Translations under genes and position numbers: made by a program
Part shown: positions 33,355 to 42,217 of the stretch, in pieces
Layout of the letters: the number at the start of each line of letters is the position of its first letter
How positions within the stretch are numbered: the first letter of the stretch is position 1
Assembly: GCA_021014945.1 (NCBI GenBank)
Contig: MU266561.1
Span: forward strand, 1 to 42,217
Source: Leucogyrophana mollusca
Taxonomy: Eukaryota; Basidiomycota; Agaricomycetes; Boletales
Reading direction: 5' to 3'
Length of the DNA: 42,217 bases
The notes under the pieces: generated by a model
Seen by the model: only the letters and a program-made list of their open reading frames with translations
What the model was told of the DNA's origin: nothing
Database searches by the model: none

Positions 33355-35281
33355 TCTCTGCGCGTCTCCTTTCGTCTCCTTCTTCTCTGAGTCTGATCCT
33401 GTTGATGTTCTTAGCGCCTGTAGAGGAGTATTCCCCGTTGCGGAGTAGTCGAAGTTCGACAGGAGATAAGGGCGCGGTCGCGTCAATGACGAAGCGTTGG
33501 ACGGATTCGTGGATTGGGGGCGGAGGGAGGAGAAGGTGCGTAGGCGGGAAGGTTCCGCGGGACGGGTCGTCTGCAGGGTTGTTGGCGCTGAGAACGTACT
33601 GTGTGCGGAAATCGAACGATTTGGGCGAGTCGTGAATAGTGTTGTGAATTCGCTTGAAGATTTCGTTGACTTCCCTGTTGCGGTGTCTTCCTTTCCACCA
33701 TCCTTCGACGATGCCTGTGTTGTCGCCGTAGACGATGAAACTTCCCCCTCCGTTGAAAAGTCGAGTGATGGTGAGTATGAGGAACTCGAAACCAATCGCT
33801 TCCGCCCAACCAATGTCGCGTTGGGCGCCATGCGTTTTCCAGCCTGGAATTAGTCTCCAGGCTCTCCACTTTGCGCCGATGGTAATGCCGATGCCGACTC
33901 CTGAACTGGCGTCTGAAAAGGCTTTAATGTCGATGTGGAGGGGGGGAAAACGGATGGGTCGGGCTACGCTGCCTGACTGTAGGACTGAAAGCCACCAAAT
34001 TAGTTCTTGTGCCACGCCTTTCCCTGCCCGGATGGGCATGAAGGGTTTTTTCGAGCAACCGCTCAGCATGTTTTCCAAGGCGACTAGGTAAGCTCTGCCT
34101 CGTGGGATTGCTGCGCAAGCGTGTAGTAATTTACCGTATAGTTCACGTACGTCTTGAAGGACGTGTGTTGCGCGTCCTTGCCATTTGTGAATGGCTGCTA
34201 CGTACTTCTTGACTTTGCCGGGGCTCAAGGATACCATGCGCGTTTCTAGATTCCACGAGAAGCCAATGTAAGTTGTGATTGAGCTGAAAGGTTGGTCTTT
34301 GCTTAATTCCCAGGGGATTCCTAGTCGAGCGGAAATTTCATCGATATCGCATAGGCTGTATGTGAAGAGGTAGTCGTGATTTGATCGTGGTGAAGAATCT
34401 GAAAGGTCTCGTATTGGTTTGCTACAGTCTTCGCTGAATTCTTCTGTTGATCCGTCGTCTCGGATTTCTCTGCCGTACCAGATTCGGCCTCCATTTTGAC
34501 GCATACCTACTTTGGCGATTTCGTGGCTCCATCCTTCTCTGAGTAAATTATAGCTGGTGATGTGTTCTTTCCATATTCGAATGAAAACGTGGTCGTCAAC
34601 CCATTTGTCGAGGGGACCAATGCCGTTGTGTCTCAGAATCTCGGCCCCTGCGTCTGCAACGTGACCATATGCTCCTGCTGACGGGGAAGCGCTGAAGGCT
34701 GTACATGTGTCTGCATAGAAGTTTGTGTCTGATTCTCTTATCACCGCCGCGGCCCATTGGGAAGGGTGCAGGGGGATTGTGCGATAAGCTTCCGCGACGT
34801 CCCGGGTGGCTGCCTCAGATCCCGGCGGCAAGCGGGAAATTAACTGAAAAAGGACTGAGAATTTACCCCAGGTCGTGGGGAAATTGTCGGAATTAGCGTG
34901 TGCATTGATAGCGGGATTAGGGAAAAATGAAGATACAGTTGATGGGAATGAGAAGTTCTGTATTAACCGGAACTTTCCGGGACGACCTGGTTTGGGAATG
35001 ATAGACATGGGGGACGTTTGGAATGGTCCTATTAGTTCCAGGGTTTCTGTTGCGCTGAAGGGGCCAATGTAGCGTCCTTTAGTAACTTCCTGGGATATTA
35101 GCTTATCGAAGTGTTCCGCGTAAAGTATAACGGAGTCTCTGTTCGGCGGGCTTTGTACATGAGAGATGCGCGGGAAATCTAAAGTGAATCCCGATCGAAA
35201 GCCTGCTGGTATCTTATAAAACCGATCTAAAATGCCGGCCTGACGCAATTCACGTTCCCATACGTCGGCGTTGTACGGCAT
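33305..35281 (-). CDS. Reverse transcriptase-RNase H polyprotein
   Basis: The ATG at 35281 is the first after the gag stop at 35291-35289; the product is about 658 residues. The RT region contains PMSIIPKPGRPGKFRLIQNF, motif A as TRDVAEAYRTIPLHPSQW, and the YxDD-box equivalent DKWVDDHVF. A connection region (TYIGFSWNLETRMVSL) precedes an RNase H-like domain with AFSDASSGVGIG, the acidic helix WAEAIGFEFL, VYGDNTGIVEGWW and SANNPADDPSRG. All expected acidic residues appear to be present. The same frame is open as far as 36403, but that part is antisense-like low complexity over the gag intron. The end overlaps the recombinase gene. Confidence 0.88.
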   Translation of the reverse strand: MPYNADVWERELRQAGILDRFYKIPAGFRSGFTLDFPRISHVQSPPNRDSVILYAEHFDKLISQEVTKGRYIGPFSATETLELIGPFQTSPMSIIPKPGRPGKFRLIQNFSFPSTVSSFFPNPAINAHANSDNFPTTWGKFSVLFQLISRLPPGSEAATRDVAEAYRTIPLHPSQWAAAVIRESDTNFYADTCTAFSASPSAGAYGHVADAGAEILRHNGIGPLDKWVDDHVFIRIWKEHITSYNLLREGWSHEIAKVGMRQNGGRIWYGREIRDDGSTEEFSEDCSKPIRDLSDSSPRSNHDYLFTYSLCDIDEISARLGIPWELSKDQPFSSITTYIGFSWNLETRMVSLSPGKVKKYVAAIHKWQGRATHVLQDVRELYGKLLHACAAIPRGRAYLVALENMLSGCSKKPFMPIRAGKGVAQELIWWLSVLQSGSVARPIRFPPLHIDIKAFSDASSGVGIGITIGAKWRAWRLIPGWKTHGAQRDIGWAEAIGFEFLILTITRLFNGGGSFIVYGDNTGIVEGWWKGRHRNREVNEIFKRIHNTIHDSPKSFDFRTQYVLSANNPADDPSRGTFPPTHLLLPPPPIHESVQRFVIDATAPLSPVELRLLRNGEYSSTGAKNINRIRLREEGDERRRAENGREEDPLVQQAIAEC

Positions 35282-35288
35282 CAGTGGT

Positions 35289-35816
35289 TTAAGCTTTCTG
35301 AGCGCGAGGACATTGATGGGCGCCGTGATTTGCGGACCCGCATCCTGAGCAGAGGTGCCTGTCATCGTGTCTGTCGGCGCATCCTTCGGCGCGTTGCCAC
35401 TTGGCGCAGAGCTGCTTGCCGTCCTTGGTATATAGGGCTTTGAATTTGCGTAAGGAGTGGGTGTCGTGTTTGTTGTCCCAAGTGCGGGCGGCGTCGCAGG
35501 AGATGACTCGATGACGATGGCGGCCGAGACAGACTGCGCATGCTGGGAGGATGTCCGAGTTTTCGTTGTGTGGTCGTTGGTGGGATACGCGCTTTTCGCC
35601 GTGCTCCTGAGCGTTGTTGCGAAAGGAACGCGGGCGTTTGGCCGAGTCTGCGTTATGTTCGTTTGAATCGAAAGGTGAACGAGGGCGTTTGATGGATCCC
35701 CCTCCGACCCTGGCGTAGCGGTTGTCTGCGCCGCTGTAGGACAATCTTGCGATTGCTTCCTGTGATAGGTGCGAGTTAAATGGGTTGTCGGCGATCGACG
35801 GTTGATAGATGAGGGT

Positions 35817-35847
<31 letters not shown>

Positions 35848-36936
35848 GAGAGTGGCGTGTGTCGTAGTAGTGTGCGACGGCCGGTGGTGATGTCGGTACG
35901 TGATGACCGTAGGTTTGGTCGTGATGCCAAACAGTGGGGTGTGCATATAAGACGCACATGATGGTGAGCAGTGTGTGTGAGGAAAATTTGGGGGTGATGA
36001 GTATTCGTCTGGTTACGTTGAAAAACAGGAAACACGAACCTGCAGTAGCTGTTCTCGGTGCTCGTTGTAAAGGCGCTCTTTCGCGTCGAAGAGGAGCGTT
36101 TCGTTGATCTCGGCTAACGAGTAGTTCTTCTCGGTTGCTGCTACTAGGTGCCAGCGTCGTCTTTGGATTCCCTGGTAGGCGAGGAGCGAGCGTTTCTGGA
36201 AATTGTCGGCGCTGTGTCTCCACCTGTGATCTTGTAGTGCCGTCCAGAAGTCGACGAACATCTGGACGCGTTCCTCCGACCATTTGTTGTCTTCCATGGC
36301 GTTGATCATGCGCGGAGCGGCTTCGCTGAATTCTTCCCAAGTTAAGTTCTCGTCTTTGACTACCTTGGTTTTGGGGTCGCGGATTGCGCCGGCTGGAGCC
36401 CAAGAGTGGACGCCGTTCTCGGATGGCATGAGTACGAGTGCGTCGGGGTCTGTGTCGCCGATTGACTGTGCTGCTTCTCTCAAACCGCGGTTGGTGAAAT
36501 AATGGAGTTCGCAGTACTCTCCCTTAGCGAGTCTTCTGGTAGCGTAGACTGCTGGGATGATCGCGTCTTCGGTTGGGACGCCTCGTTTGCGAATGGGGAA
36601 ATACTTCGCTCTGTTCTTCTTGCGATCTTCTTTGCGCGCCTCTTCTTCCTCGTCGCGCTTCGCTACTGCGCGTTGGGCTTCGGTCTCTGCTGCTCTCCTC
36701 TGCTCTTCCTCGTTCCTGGCACGCTCTTCTTCTTCTTGCTGCGCGTCTAGCTCGAGTTGCTGTGCCCAGCGTGCCTTCTCTCGATTGTTGGTGACTCTCC
36801 AGAGGGCTGCGAGGGCATTGGCCGCTTGGTCGTCGGTCAAACCATCTGCGACTAAAGCCGCTCTGTCGGCAGTAAATTCGTCGAGGGTGAAGTCTGGTTG
36901 AATGGCTTCGTTAGGATTTTCTAAAATTCTGGGCAT
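35289..36936 (-). CDS. Gag-like protein with zinc knuckle
   Basis: Two exons, 36936-36040 and 35759-35289, join in phase 0 across a 280-nt intron and give about 455 residues. The N-terminal half has a long Glu/Arg-rich helix (QQEEEERARNEEEQRRAAE). The middle contains LHYFTNRGLREAAQSIGDTD and LTWEEFSEAAPRMINAM, the usual gag-like core of these elements. The C-terminal half is basic and ends with CAVCLGRHRHRVISC and a classic CCHC zinc knuckle, CSGCGSANHGAHQC, for nucleic-acid binding. The stop is seven bases before the RT ATG. The intron reading is inferred from the frames and from the loss of sense in the skipped part, which holds a run of thirty C. Confidence 0.75.
35817..35846. repeat. Homopolymer of thirty G (C on the coding strand)
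   Basis: An uninterrupted mononucleotide run within the proposed gag intron, about 58 bases from the acceptor. On the transcript it is a poly-C tract. It is likely to vary in length between copies and to be hard to sequence accurately. Confidence 0.95.
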
Positions 36937-37020
36937 GATCTTAGCTGGGGTTTTGATGTTAAATCGCGAGTGCGTTGATGCGAAAGAGGCTTAACGAGTG
37001 GATCTGCGCCGGGAGGTCAG

Positions 37021-37082
37021 GTCTACGGCGAGTGCGGAAGGAAAGAGAGGTGCAGCGCCACCTCGCTTCCTTCCGCGTAGAC
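37021..37082. repeat. Interrupted foldback at the right end of the element
   Basis: Arms GTCTAC/GTAGAC (37021-37026 and 37077-37082), GCGGAAGGAA/TTCCTTCCGC (37034-37043 and 37067-37076) and AGGTG/CACCT (37048-37052 and 37059-37063) nest in order, so the whole 62-base stretch can fold. Confidence 0.8.
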
Positions 37083-37085
37083 TCC

Positions 37086-37122
37086 ATTCTATGTTAGCCT
37101 CGTGCCTCGGCTAACATAGAAT
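37086..37122. repeat. Perfect 14-bp stem, 9-base loop
   Basis: ATTCTATGTTAGCC (37086-37099) and GGCTAACATAGAAT (37109-37122) pair without mismatch. The stem lies between the DIRS-like element and the amidase 3' flank and marks the approximate right boundary. Confidence 0.85.
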
Positions 37123-37179
37123 AACAGTTATTTGCTATTATTTAGCCTTCGGACTTCTCCCGCGATTACAATGTGGCCC

Positions 37180-39185
37180 CTATGCCGATCTCGGGGTCGC
37201 TCTAAGCAATCCCTCAACAAGCTTCATCCCTGCAAAAACCTTCTCTTCTTCAAGGCACTGCCCCACAACCTGTATCCCCAAGGGCAGCCCGTGCATGCTA
37301 TTCGCATCATACAGCTCATACATCCCGGCCTCTATCCCGTTCCTCGGTTTAAAGCCGGGCCATCTTGCATCCTCCGTGCGATCGACTCGCGTTACCGGGA
37401 TTATCCCGGCAGAATAATCAAGCTAACGTCGAGTAGCAGGCTTGAAACACACTTCTAAGGGAGCGGCAAAAAAGGTAACTCACTAGGTTGAAAAGAGAAC
37501 CGTATCCAATGGCGTTGATTGCGTGCTTTATGCCTCCATGGGGAAGCGCAGGAAGGGGATTGGGAACGGTGAGCAAAAAATCCAGCCCCTGCGCTTGCCA
37601 TGCATCGTGCCACTTCCTCCGGTACTCTTCTCGCTGGGCCACGAGCGCCCAATACTCGGCGATGTTTATTGAACGTGAACTCTCCAAGAGCCCGGCCACA
37701 ACCTCGTCTCGTCGGATGTACCGCATATACCACGCGTATATCTTCTTGATCCAGCGAGGAAGGCCTGCGACGAACACTATTCCACCAATCCCTGGGTCGA
37801 GACGTTCGCCTGTGCGGAGTGGCGCAGTCACCGTGTCACCTGAAAGGAGTTCAGCGATGGCATGGCCGGAACAGAGCGCCCTACCCATATCTCCCATGAG
37901 CAGCTTGGACCAGAGGCCATACCCCTCGGACAAACTGGGTGGGTTACTAGCGGACAGTTAACTCGAATCCGCCGAAAGTGAGTTAAGAGAGGCCCTTACA
38001 ATGTGACGACGGAGTGCCCAGCCTTCTCGAGTGCGACGGTCACCAAGCGCAAGGCACGATCACATGCAGGGGAAGGTCTGACTAGGCCTTTTAACTTGTA
38101 TAAGGATTGACTTAGCACCAGCAGTCCACGGAGCTCACCGTCGTCCCATATGACCCCCCACTTTAGTGGCTCCTCCGTCGACAGGCGGATGTCACGCCAA
38201 GGTATAGGTAGCACCTATTGTGGACTATGAATTTGTATTCCGGGAAACTAGCACCAGCGCTTCTTACCGAGTGGTCGTATGTCCAAGGTTCCATACTGAT
38301 GACGGCCTTGAAGAAATATTCAAGGTCTTCCAGCGTACGCGCAAGTGGACTATTGACGTGCGGAATACCCTCCTGGCCTGGGGCGCTTGTGGAGGCTCCC
38401 GTCACGCAAAATCGTCGAGACGATGCCTTTATCGAATATATTCCACACCAATGTGCCGGTACGCGCAGCGATCCGCCAACGTCCGAGCCAACACCGATAC
38501 GAGAACCTCCGCATGCTATCAGCGCGCTCTCTCCGCCCGTCGACCCCCCGCACGTGTGATGTTCACTGTATGGATTAGTCGTCGTACCGAAAACGTCGTT
38601 GCCGCATTCATACGACAGCAGGGTTGTGGGGAGGTTCGTCTTGAGGAAAGGCACCGCACCCGCATCGCGCAGAAGTCGAACTATTGCTGAATCGTGCTGT
38701 CGGGGTTTTCCAATCCAGGCCGAGTACCCAATACACGCGTCCCAGCCCTTCACGCTCATTTCGTCCTTCAGACTGACTGGCATACCGGCAAGAGGGCCAG
38801 ACCGATTGCAGGTTTTGGCCCATCCCTCTGCATCCGCAATCATAACCTCCGTGAGGCAATTCGTCCTCTGATGTGCTTTCAGTGCCTGCTTCCCGTAGGA
38901 AATTAGCACGTCTGCAGGGTCCAGTTTTTGAGCATGAACGCTCGCCACGACGTCTGCGACGGATAAGGCAAGGATCCGGGTGTCATTAGGGGTCACTGGT
39001 TCGTGGTAGATAGGTCTGAGGTTATCGATTCGTTCCTGGCGTTCTGTTTGCTTCGCGTGACTGGAATTTGAGCTGGGATGAGTATCACCCTGGCACAGAA
39101 TGGCTCGCAGACATACCAGGCACGACGATGAGCAAGGTAAGATAACAACATGAGGCAGCGAAACTCGGACGGACGTCGATCCCAT
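37180..39185 (-). CDS. Amidase-signature hydrolase
   Basis: Five exons, 39185-38268, 38214-38139, 38087-38000, 37934-37484 and 37422-37180, join in frame and encode 591 residues. The amidase signature triad is complete: Lys in PVSLKDEMSVKG, the cis-Ser in CGGSTGGESAL and the nucleophile Ser in GVGSDVGGSLRVPA. The C-terminal exon reads DYSAGIIPVTRVD, then YELYDANSMHGLPLGIQVVG and LEEEKVFAGMKLVEGLL, as in the fungal acetamidase / fatty-acid-amide-hydrolase-like branch. Such enzymes hydrolyse amides to a carboxylate and ammonia or an amine; the substrate cannot be told from sequence. The ATG at 39185 leaves a hydrophobic N-terminus (LPHVVILPCSSSCLVCL) that could be a membrane anchor. The last exon is duplicated near 29.1 kb. 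The DIRS-like element sits about 50 bases beyond the stop. Confidence 0.92.
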
Positions 39186-40137
39186 TATACTTATGGTCGA
39201 GCCGGTGGTTAAAATGATAACCTCTGAACACATTGGGTCCACTTTGCTCGCAAACCTACAGTACCAATCTGTGGCGTTAGGGTCAACTCAGAGCAGAGCA
39301 GAGGGAAAATTAGAATCTCTACGGTCGTGGCGGCGGAACCCCGGAGTGACGATAACAACTCACTGGCAGAAGGATGAAGCCTAGTCCGAGGCTGTCCAGT
39401 ACTTACGCTAACCGTTATCACACCGGAGAGAGATATCAACAGAAATCCGCGAAGGCTGTCTTCGAGTAAAGTGCAGATAGAAGATGGTCAGCCAGGAAAT
39501 AGGATGGTGGTATTAATATTAAAGTGTAGGACGTGGAATGTTATACACGGAAAAGAAACGCGCTTCCGCCACGCTCTTATGCCCCTGCGGTATAACTTTT
39601 CCATGAACGGTTGTTCAAATCTGGCACGGATGGAGTGCGAAAAGCTGTTATCTCGGCTGCCGAAAGCGTAGGAAACTCGAAAGCATTCAGTCAGCTCTCC
39701 AGACTCGGTGAGTAATTGGGCGTCTTCCAAAATTGTTTGCTCCTGTTGAATTCCAAAGGCTGTGGTAAACAGACATAAACAAACACCGTGCGCGCATCCA
39801 AATGCGGAAATAGGACTGTGTCTGCCTTCCAGTCGACTTCGGGGACGCACGCCATCCTCTTACCTGGGTGTACCGCTCTGCGGAAGGCTTATCTCGCGCC
39901 TATCCTAACGTGTAAAATTATGGCGAGGCTCCGACCTCAAACACTCAAACGTTCCATCCAGCGTGCACCAATCTCTGCCAACCACCAAAATCAACAAGCC
40001 AGTCGATCGCGACGCGCTGTTTTGATTTGTGTGGTTCCAGATATTGTATAAGTACTTACATATGCAATTGAACGGTCTTCAGTTCCCCCCGCCATCATCC
40101 CTCCCCTACATATACAACATACCTGCATATTTCTCCA
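39186..40137. other. Divergent spacer between amidase and the 42-nt-exon gene
   Basis: No supported gene. The last 100 bases before 40138 are pyrimidine-rich with an A/T-rich core (ctacatatacaacatacc), typical of fungal promoters close to a start. Confidence 0.4.
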
Positions 40138-42217
40138 ATGACCATGGATCTCGCCACAGCACTCTTTGGTCTCGCTCGCGGGGTGATGGGGCTCAGCGCC
40201 ATCGTTGTCTACTTCATCCCTTGGACTGCGGCACTTATTTATCGAGTGCTCGGGCCTATTCCATGCCTCGCCGGGGTCATTGTCGGAATTGGAGTCGCGT
40301 ATGTGATGCGAAAGTCGGCGGCACTATCTGGCGCGTGCGCGCTGCAGGAACTCATTAGGACGCGACACTCTCAGTCTTGGGTATGCTATCATCTGTTCAC
40401 CTTCACTCCGCGTCACGGGTGCTCATCCCTTCGGCAGCTCGCGTTCACGGTCGATGCTGTATGCACCGCTCTGCTGTTGGGCCTCGTTGTTCTCCGTTGG
40501 ACCATACGCCTAGTACGTCACCATGCCTTCCACTCATATCATACTCAATAATGGTTCTTCCAGATACCCCGCGGCGTATATTTTGCGATTTGGCTTTACG
40601 GCTGGGTAAGCGAGCGCCAACTCGACCTCTTCTGTGGTGGCTGAATCATTCAAAAGGGCGCGTCAGGGGTTACGCTGAGCATCGACCTTGGCTTTTTGGT
40701 AATGTAGCTTTAACTGCAATCGGCGCCACGATCCTAACTAGTTACAGACATTGGACGTCTATCGCGATATTGTCTTCTTGCTATCACTGGTATGTGTTTG
40801 GTCTTATATTCTCCTGGTCGCGGTCTCACCAGTACGCAGGCGGTGACTTTCTGTCGCTGGGTTGTCGTCTTCTACTCAAAGGTATGCCCGTCTCGCTATG
40901 CAGTTAGCTTTCCGTCTAAAGGCTCGTAGCTGGCCCAACTATATTGCTTTATCACATGGACCTACGTGGTGGTACGTGGTCTTGGTTTGAATGATTTCGT
41001 TTTTTGGCTTATTGACGTACAACGACAGTTCGCGAATGCCCTCAGAGCTGTAGCCGACTTCCTGTTGACCATCCCGGCGCACGTCCGTCACAGTTTTCTC
41101 GTCGTCGCCACCTTCTTCGGCAATCTCAAGGTGGCGATCCGCGACCTCATGTACACCCACTCCGGGGATGTGGAGGACTGGCAAGCCGCGTTTGACTGGT
41201 GGGTCGCCGACGTACACGATGCTCTTCCGGCATGTTTGGTGAGTAGCCTGCCCTCGGTCCATTATTGCTTCTGACCGTCACCATTTTCAAGGTCGACGCT
41301 TTCGAAGGCTTGTGTCGCTTTTATTCCGTTTGGCTCACATGGGCTCCAAGCATCGTGACGTGTATCTTCCGCCGAGTTTTCGGGGTAGCCGTCTTCGTGG
41401 TGCGTTACCTCAGCATTTGGCTGAAAGCCTGTCTCACGTTTCCCACCTTCAGGTTGAGGTCCCATTTCTGCGCTTCATCTGGCTGGTAAGTTGTTGGCCA
41501 AGCTCGTTTCTTGTGAGGCGATGCTCATTTATCCACAGTGCGCAATTGGAATTCAGTGCAACGCGTATTCATGGCACGTAGCGGCCACCGCCTTCTCGTG
41601 GTTCGTTATGTGTCTTGGCTGGGTATGTATCTTTTCGCTATTCTCCCTTGCCGGAATTCTGACGAGGTGTATAGGCCACGAGCTTCATGGAAATATACGT
41701 CTGCTTCCTTGGCCTTGTGAGTGTTCCTCGATTTCTTTCCGGGCGACGGTTGCTGAATGTTACTACAGGCGATAAATGCTGCAGAGTTCGTGCTCGAAGA
41801 TGTCAAGATAGTCAGTGTTCATGTATTCTTGTGTCGACCTTTGTGCCTTATAGATATTGCAGCTTGTGGGCATCTACAACTACTGTGTCGTTGGGATCTT
41901 GTCTCTGGTAAGCTTCACTTTGTCGAATCTATGGATCATCAACTCATTGCGGCCTACAGGTGGCCGGCTCGCTTGAGCTCATCGTCGAGCTCGTTGTCTC
42001 GGGCATTCCGTCTTGGGTGTGCACAACCTCGGCCGGATTTGTCCTACCTCAACATAGGACGAGGGGTAAGCTGCGTGCGACGTATGCGCTCTTCGTCTGG
42101 TTCGTGAGGCAGCTTCGCAAGGTGGTGGGATTCTGTACATCCCAGTCGCCTTCCCTGTCTGCTACGGTGCCACTTCCGACCTGGTTTTCCCTGGGTGATT
42201 TCCTCGTTCTCCTACGC
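40138..42217 (+). CDS. Many-exon hydrophobic protein with 42-nt exons (partial)
   Basis: Fifteen exons can be read: 40138-40380, 40438-40512, 40564-40605, 40657-40698, 40748-40789, 40840-40881, 40930-40971, 41029-41238, 41292-41399, 41453-41485, 41539-41622, 41675-41716, 41769-41810, about 41863-41907 and 41960 to the window edge. Introns are 48-57 nt, GT..AG and all phase 0. Seven exons are exactly 42 nt (14 codons); two others are 84 and 210 nt. Exon peptides are hydrophobic and aromatic, for example IPRGVYFAIWLYGW, AVTFCRWVVVFYSK, LAQLYCFITWTYVV and ATSFMEIYVCFLGL. The first exon has two likely membrane helices (MGLSAIVVYFIPWTAALIY, LAGVIVGIGVAYVM). An ATG at 40144 is an alternative start. 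I do not recognise the family. The 3' end lies outside the window. Confidence 0.75.

Larger units (their letters stand above)
31796..37130 (-). mobile_element. DIRS-like tyrosine-recombinase retrotransposon
   Basis: About 5.3 kb with three minus-strand genes in the order gag, RT/RNase H and tyrosine recombinase. There is no integrase, aspartic protease or long terminal repeat, which is the DIRS arrangement. Boundaries are inferred from the paralogous empty site at 29025. A short inverted match, AGTCTATGCGG at 31794-31804 and CCGCGTAGACT at 37073-37083, sits near the ends. Foldbacks occur at 37021-37082, 37086-37122 and 31939-31957. The element lies just downstream of the intact amidase and in the same orientation. 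Confidence 0.85.

Noticed and set aside
32189..33869. Several plus-strand frames within the recombinase region
   Set aside because: They are antisense to the recombinase and RT genes, which have clear catalytic motifs.
35289..36035. Reading the gag C-terminal frame through the poly-C run without an intron
   Set aside because: The upstream part is low-complexity and His/Thr-rich without similarity to gag; splicing 36040 to 35759 joins two gag-like halves in phase.
41854..41907. 54-nt version of the fourteenth exon of the 42-nt-exon gene
   Set aside because: It would need a 43-nt intron; the acceptor at 41862 gives a 52-nt intron like its neighbours and a 45-nt exon. Not fully settled.
1..42217. 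CRISPR arrays, bacterial operons, rRNA and tRNA genes
   Set aside because: No regular direct repeats with spacers, no ribosome-binding-site pattern and no recognisable RNA gene was found; the window is eukaryotic by its introns. tRNA detection by eye is not exhaustive.

Overview
The window looks like an Agaricomycete (mushroom-forming basidiomycete) genome. Genes are broken by many 43-70 nt GT..AG introns. A class I hydrophobin, a Plavaka (CACTA-type) DNA transposon, a DIRS-like tyrosine-recombinase retrotransposon, a DUF6698-type gene, a 7TM fungal orphan protein and a TPR-CHAT protein all point the same way. No rRNA, tRNA or CRISPR array was recognised. Gene models were spliced by hand from reading frames and splice signals; family names come from motif recognition, not from a search.

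Layout. 0.5-2.05 kb (-): an eight-exon DUF6698-type gene with one in-frame stop. 2.6-2.9 kb (+): a small coiled-coil ORF. 3.9-5.3 kb (-): weak traces of an eroded membrane-protein gene. 6.2 and 8.8 kb (+): two small paralogous coiled-coil genes with one intron at the same place. 9.6-10.4 kb (-): a two-exon orphan. 10.9-12.4 kb (+): a Pro-rich multi-exon orphan. 12.8-17.2 kb (+): a Plavaka transposase whose eleven exons all splice in frame. 18.6-19.5 kb (+): C-terminal part of a DUF6533-like 7TM protein. 19.6-22.3 kb (-): a large orphan membrane protein with a 15-nt microexon. 24.0-28.5 kb (+): a C2-TPR-CHAT protease-like gene. 29.07-29.27 kb (-): a remnant of an amidase C-terminus. 30.3-30.7 kb (-): a three-exon hydrophobin. 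31.8-37.1 kb (-): the DIRS-like element (gag, RT/RNase H, YR). 37.2-39.2 kb (-): an intact five-exon amidase. 40.1 kb to the right edge (+): a membrane-protein-like gene built from many phase-0 exons, seven of them exactly 42 nt long.

How it fits together. Mobile DNA dominates. The amidase remnant near 29 kb, with its flank, is a paralogous 'empty site' for the DIRS-like element: the flank at 31.7 kb and the amidase 3' end at 37.13 kb are adjacent in that remnant but lie 5.3 kb apart around the element. The host genes (hydrophobin, amidase, 7TM, membrane orphans, C2-TPR-CHAT) show no operon-like or pathway link. The most unusual object is the 42-nt-exon gene at the right edge, which I do not recognise and which runs off the window.
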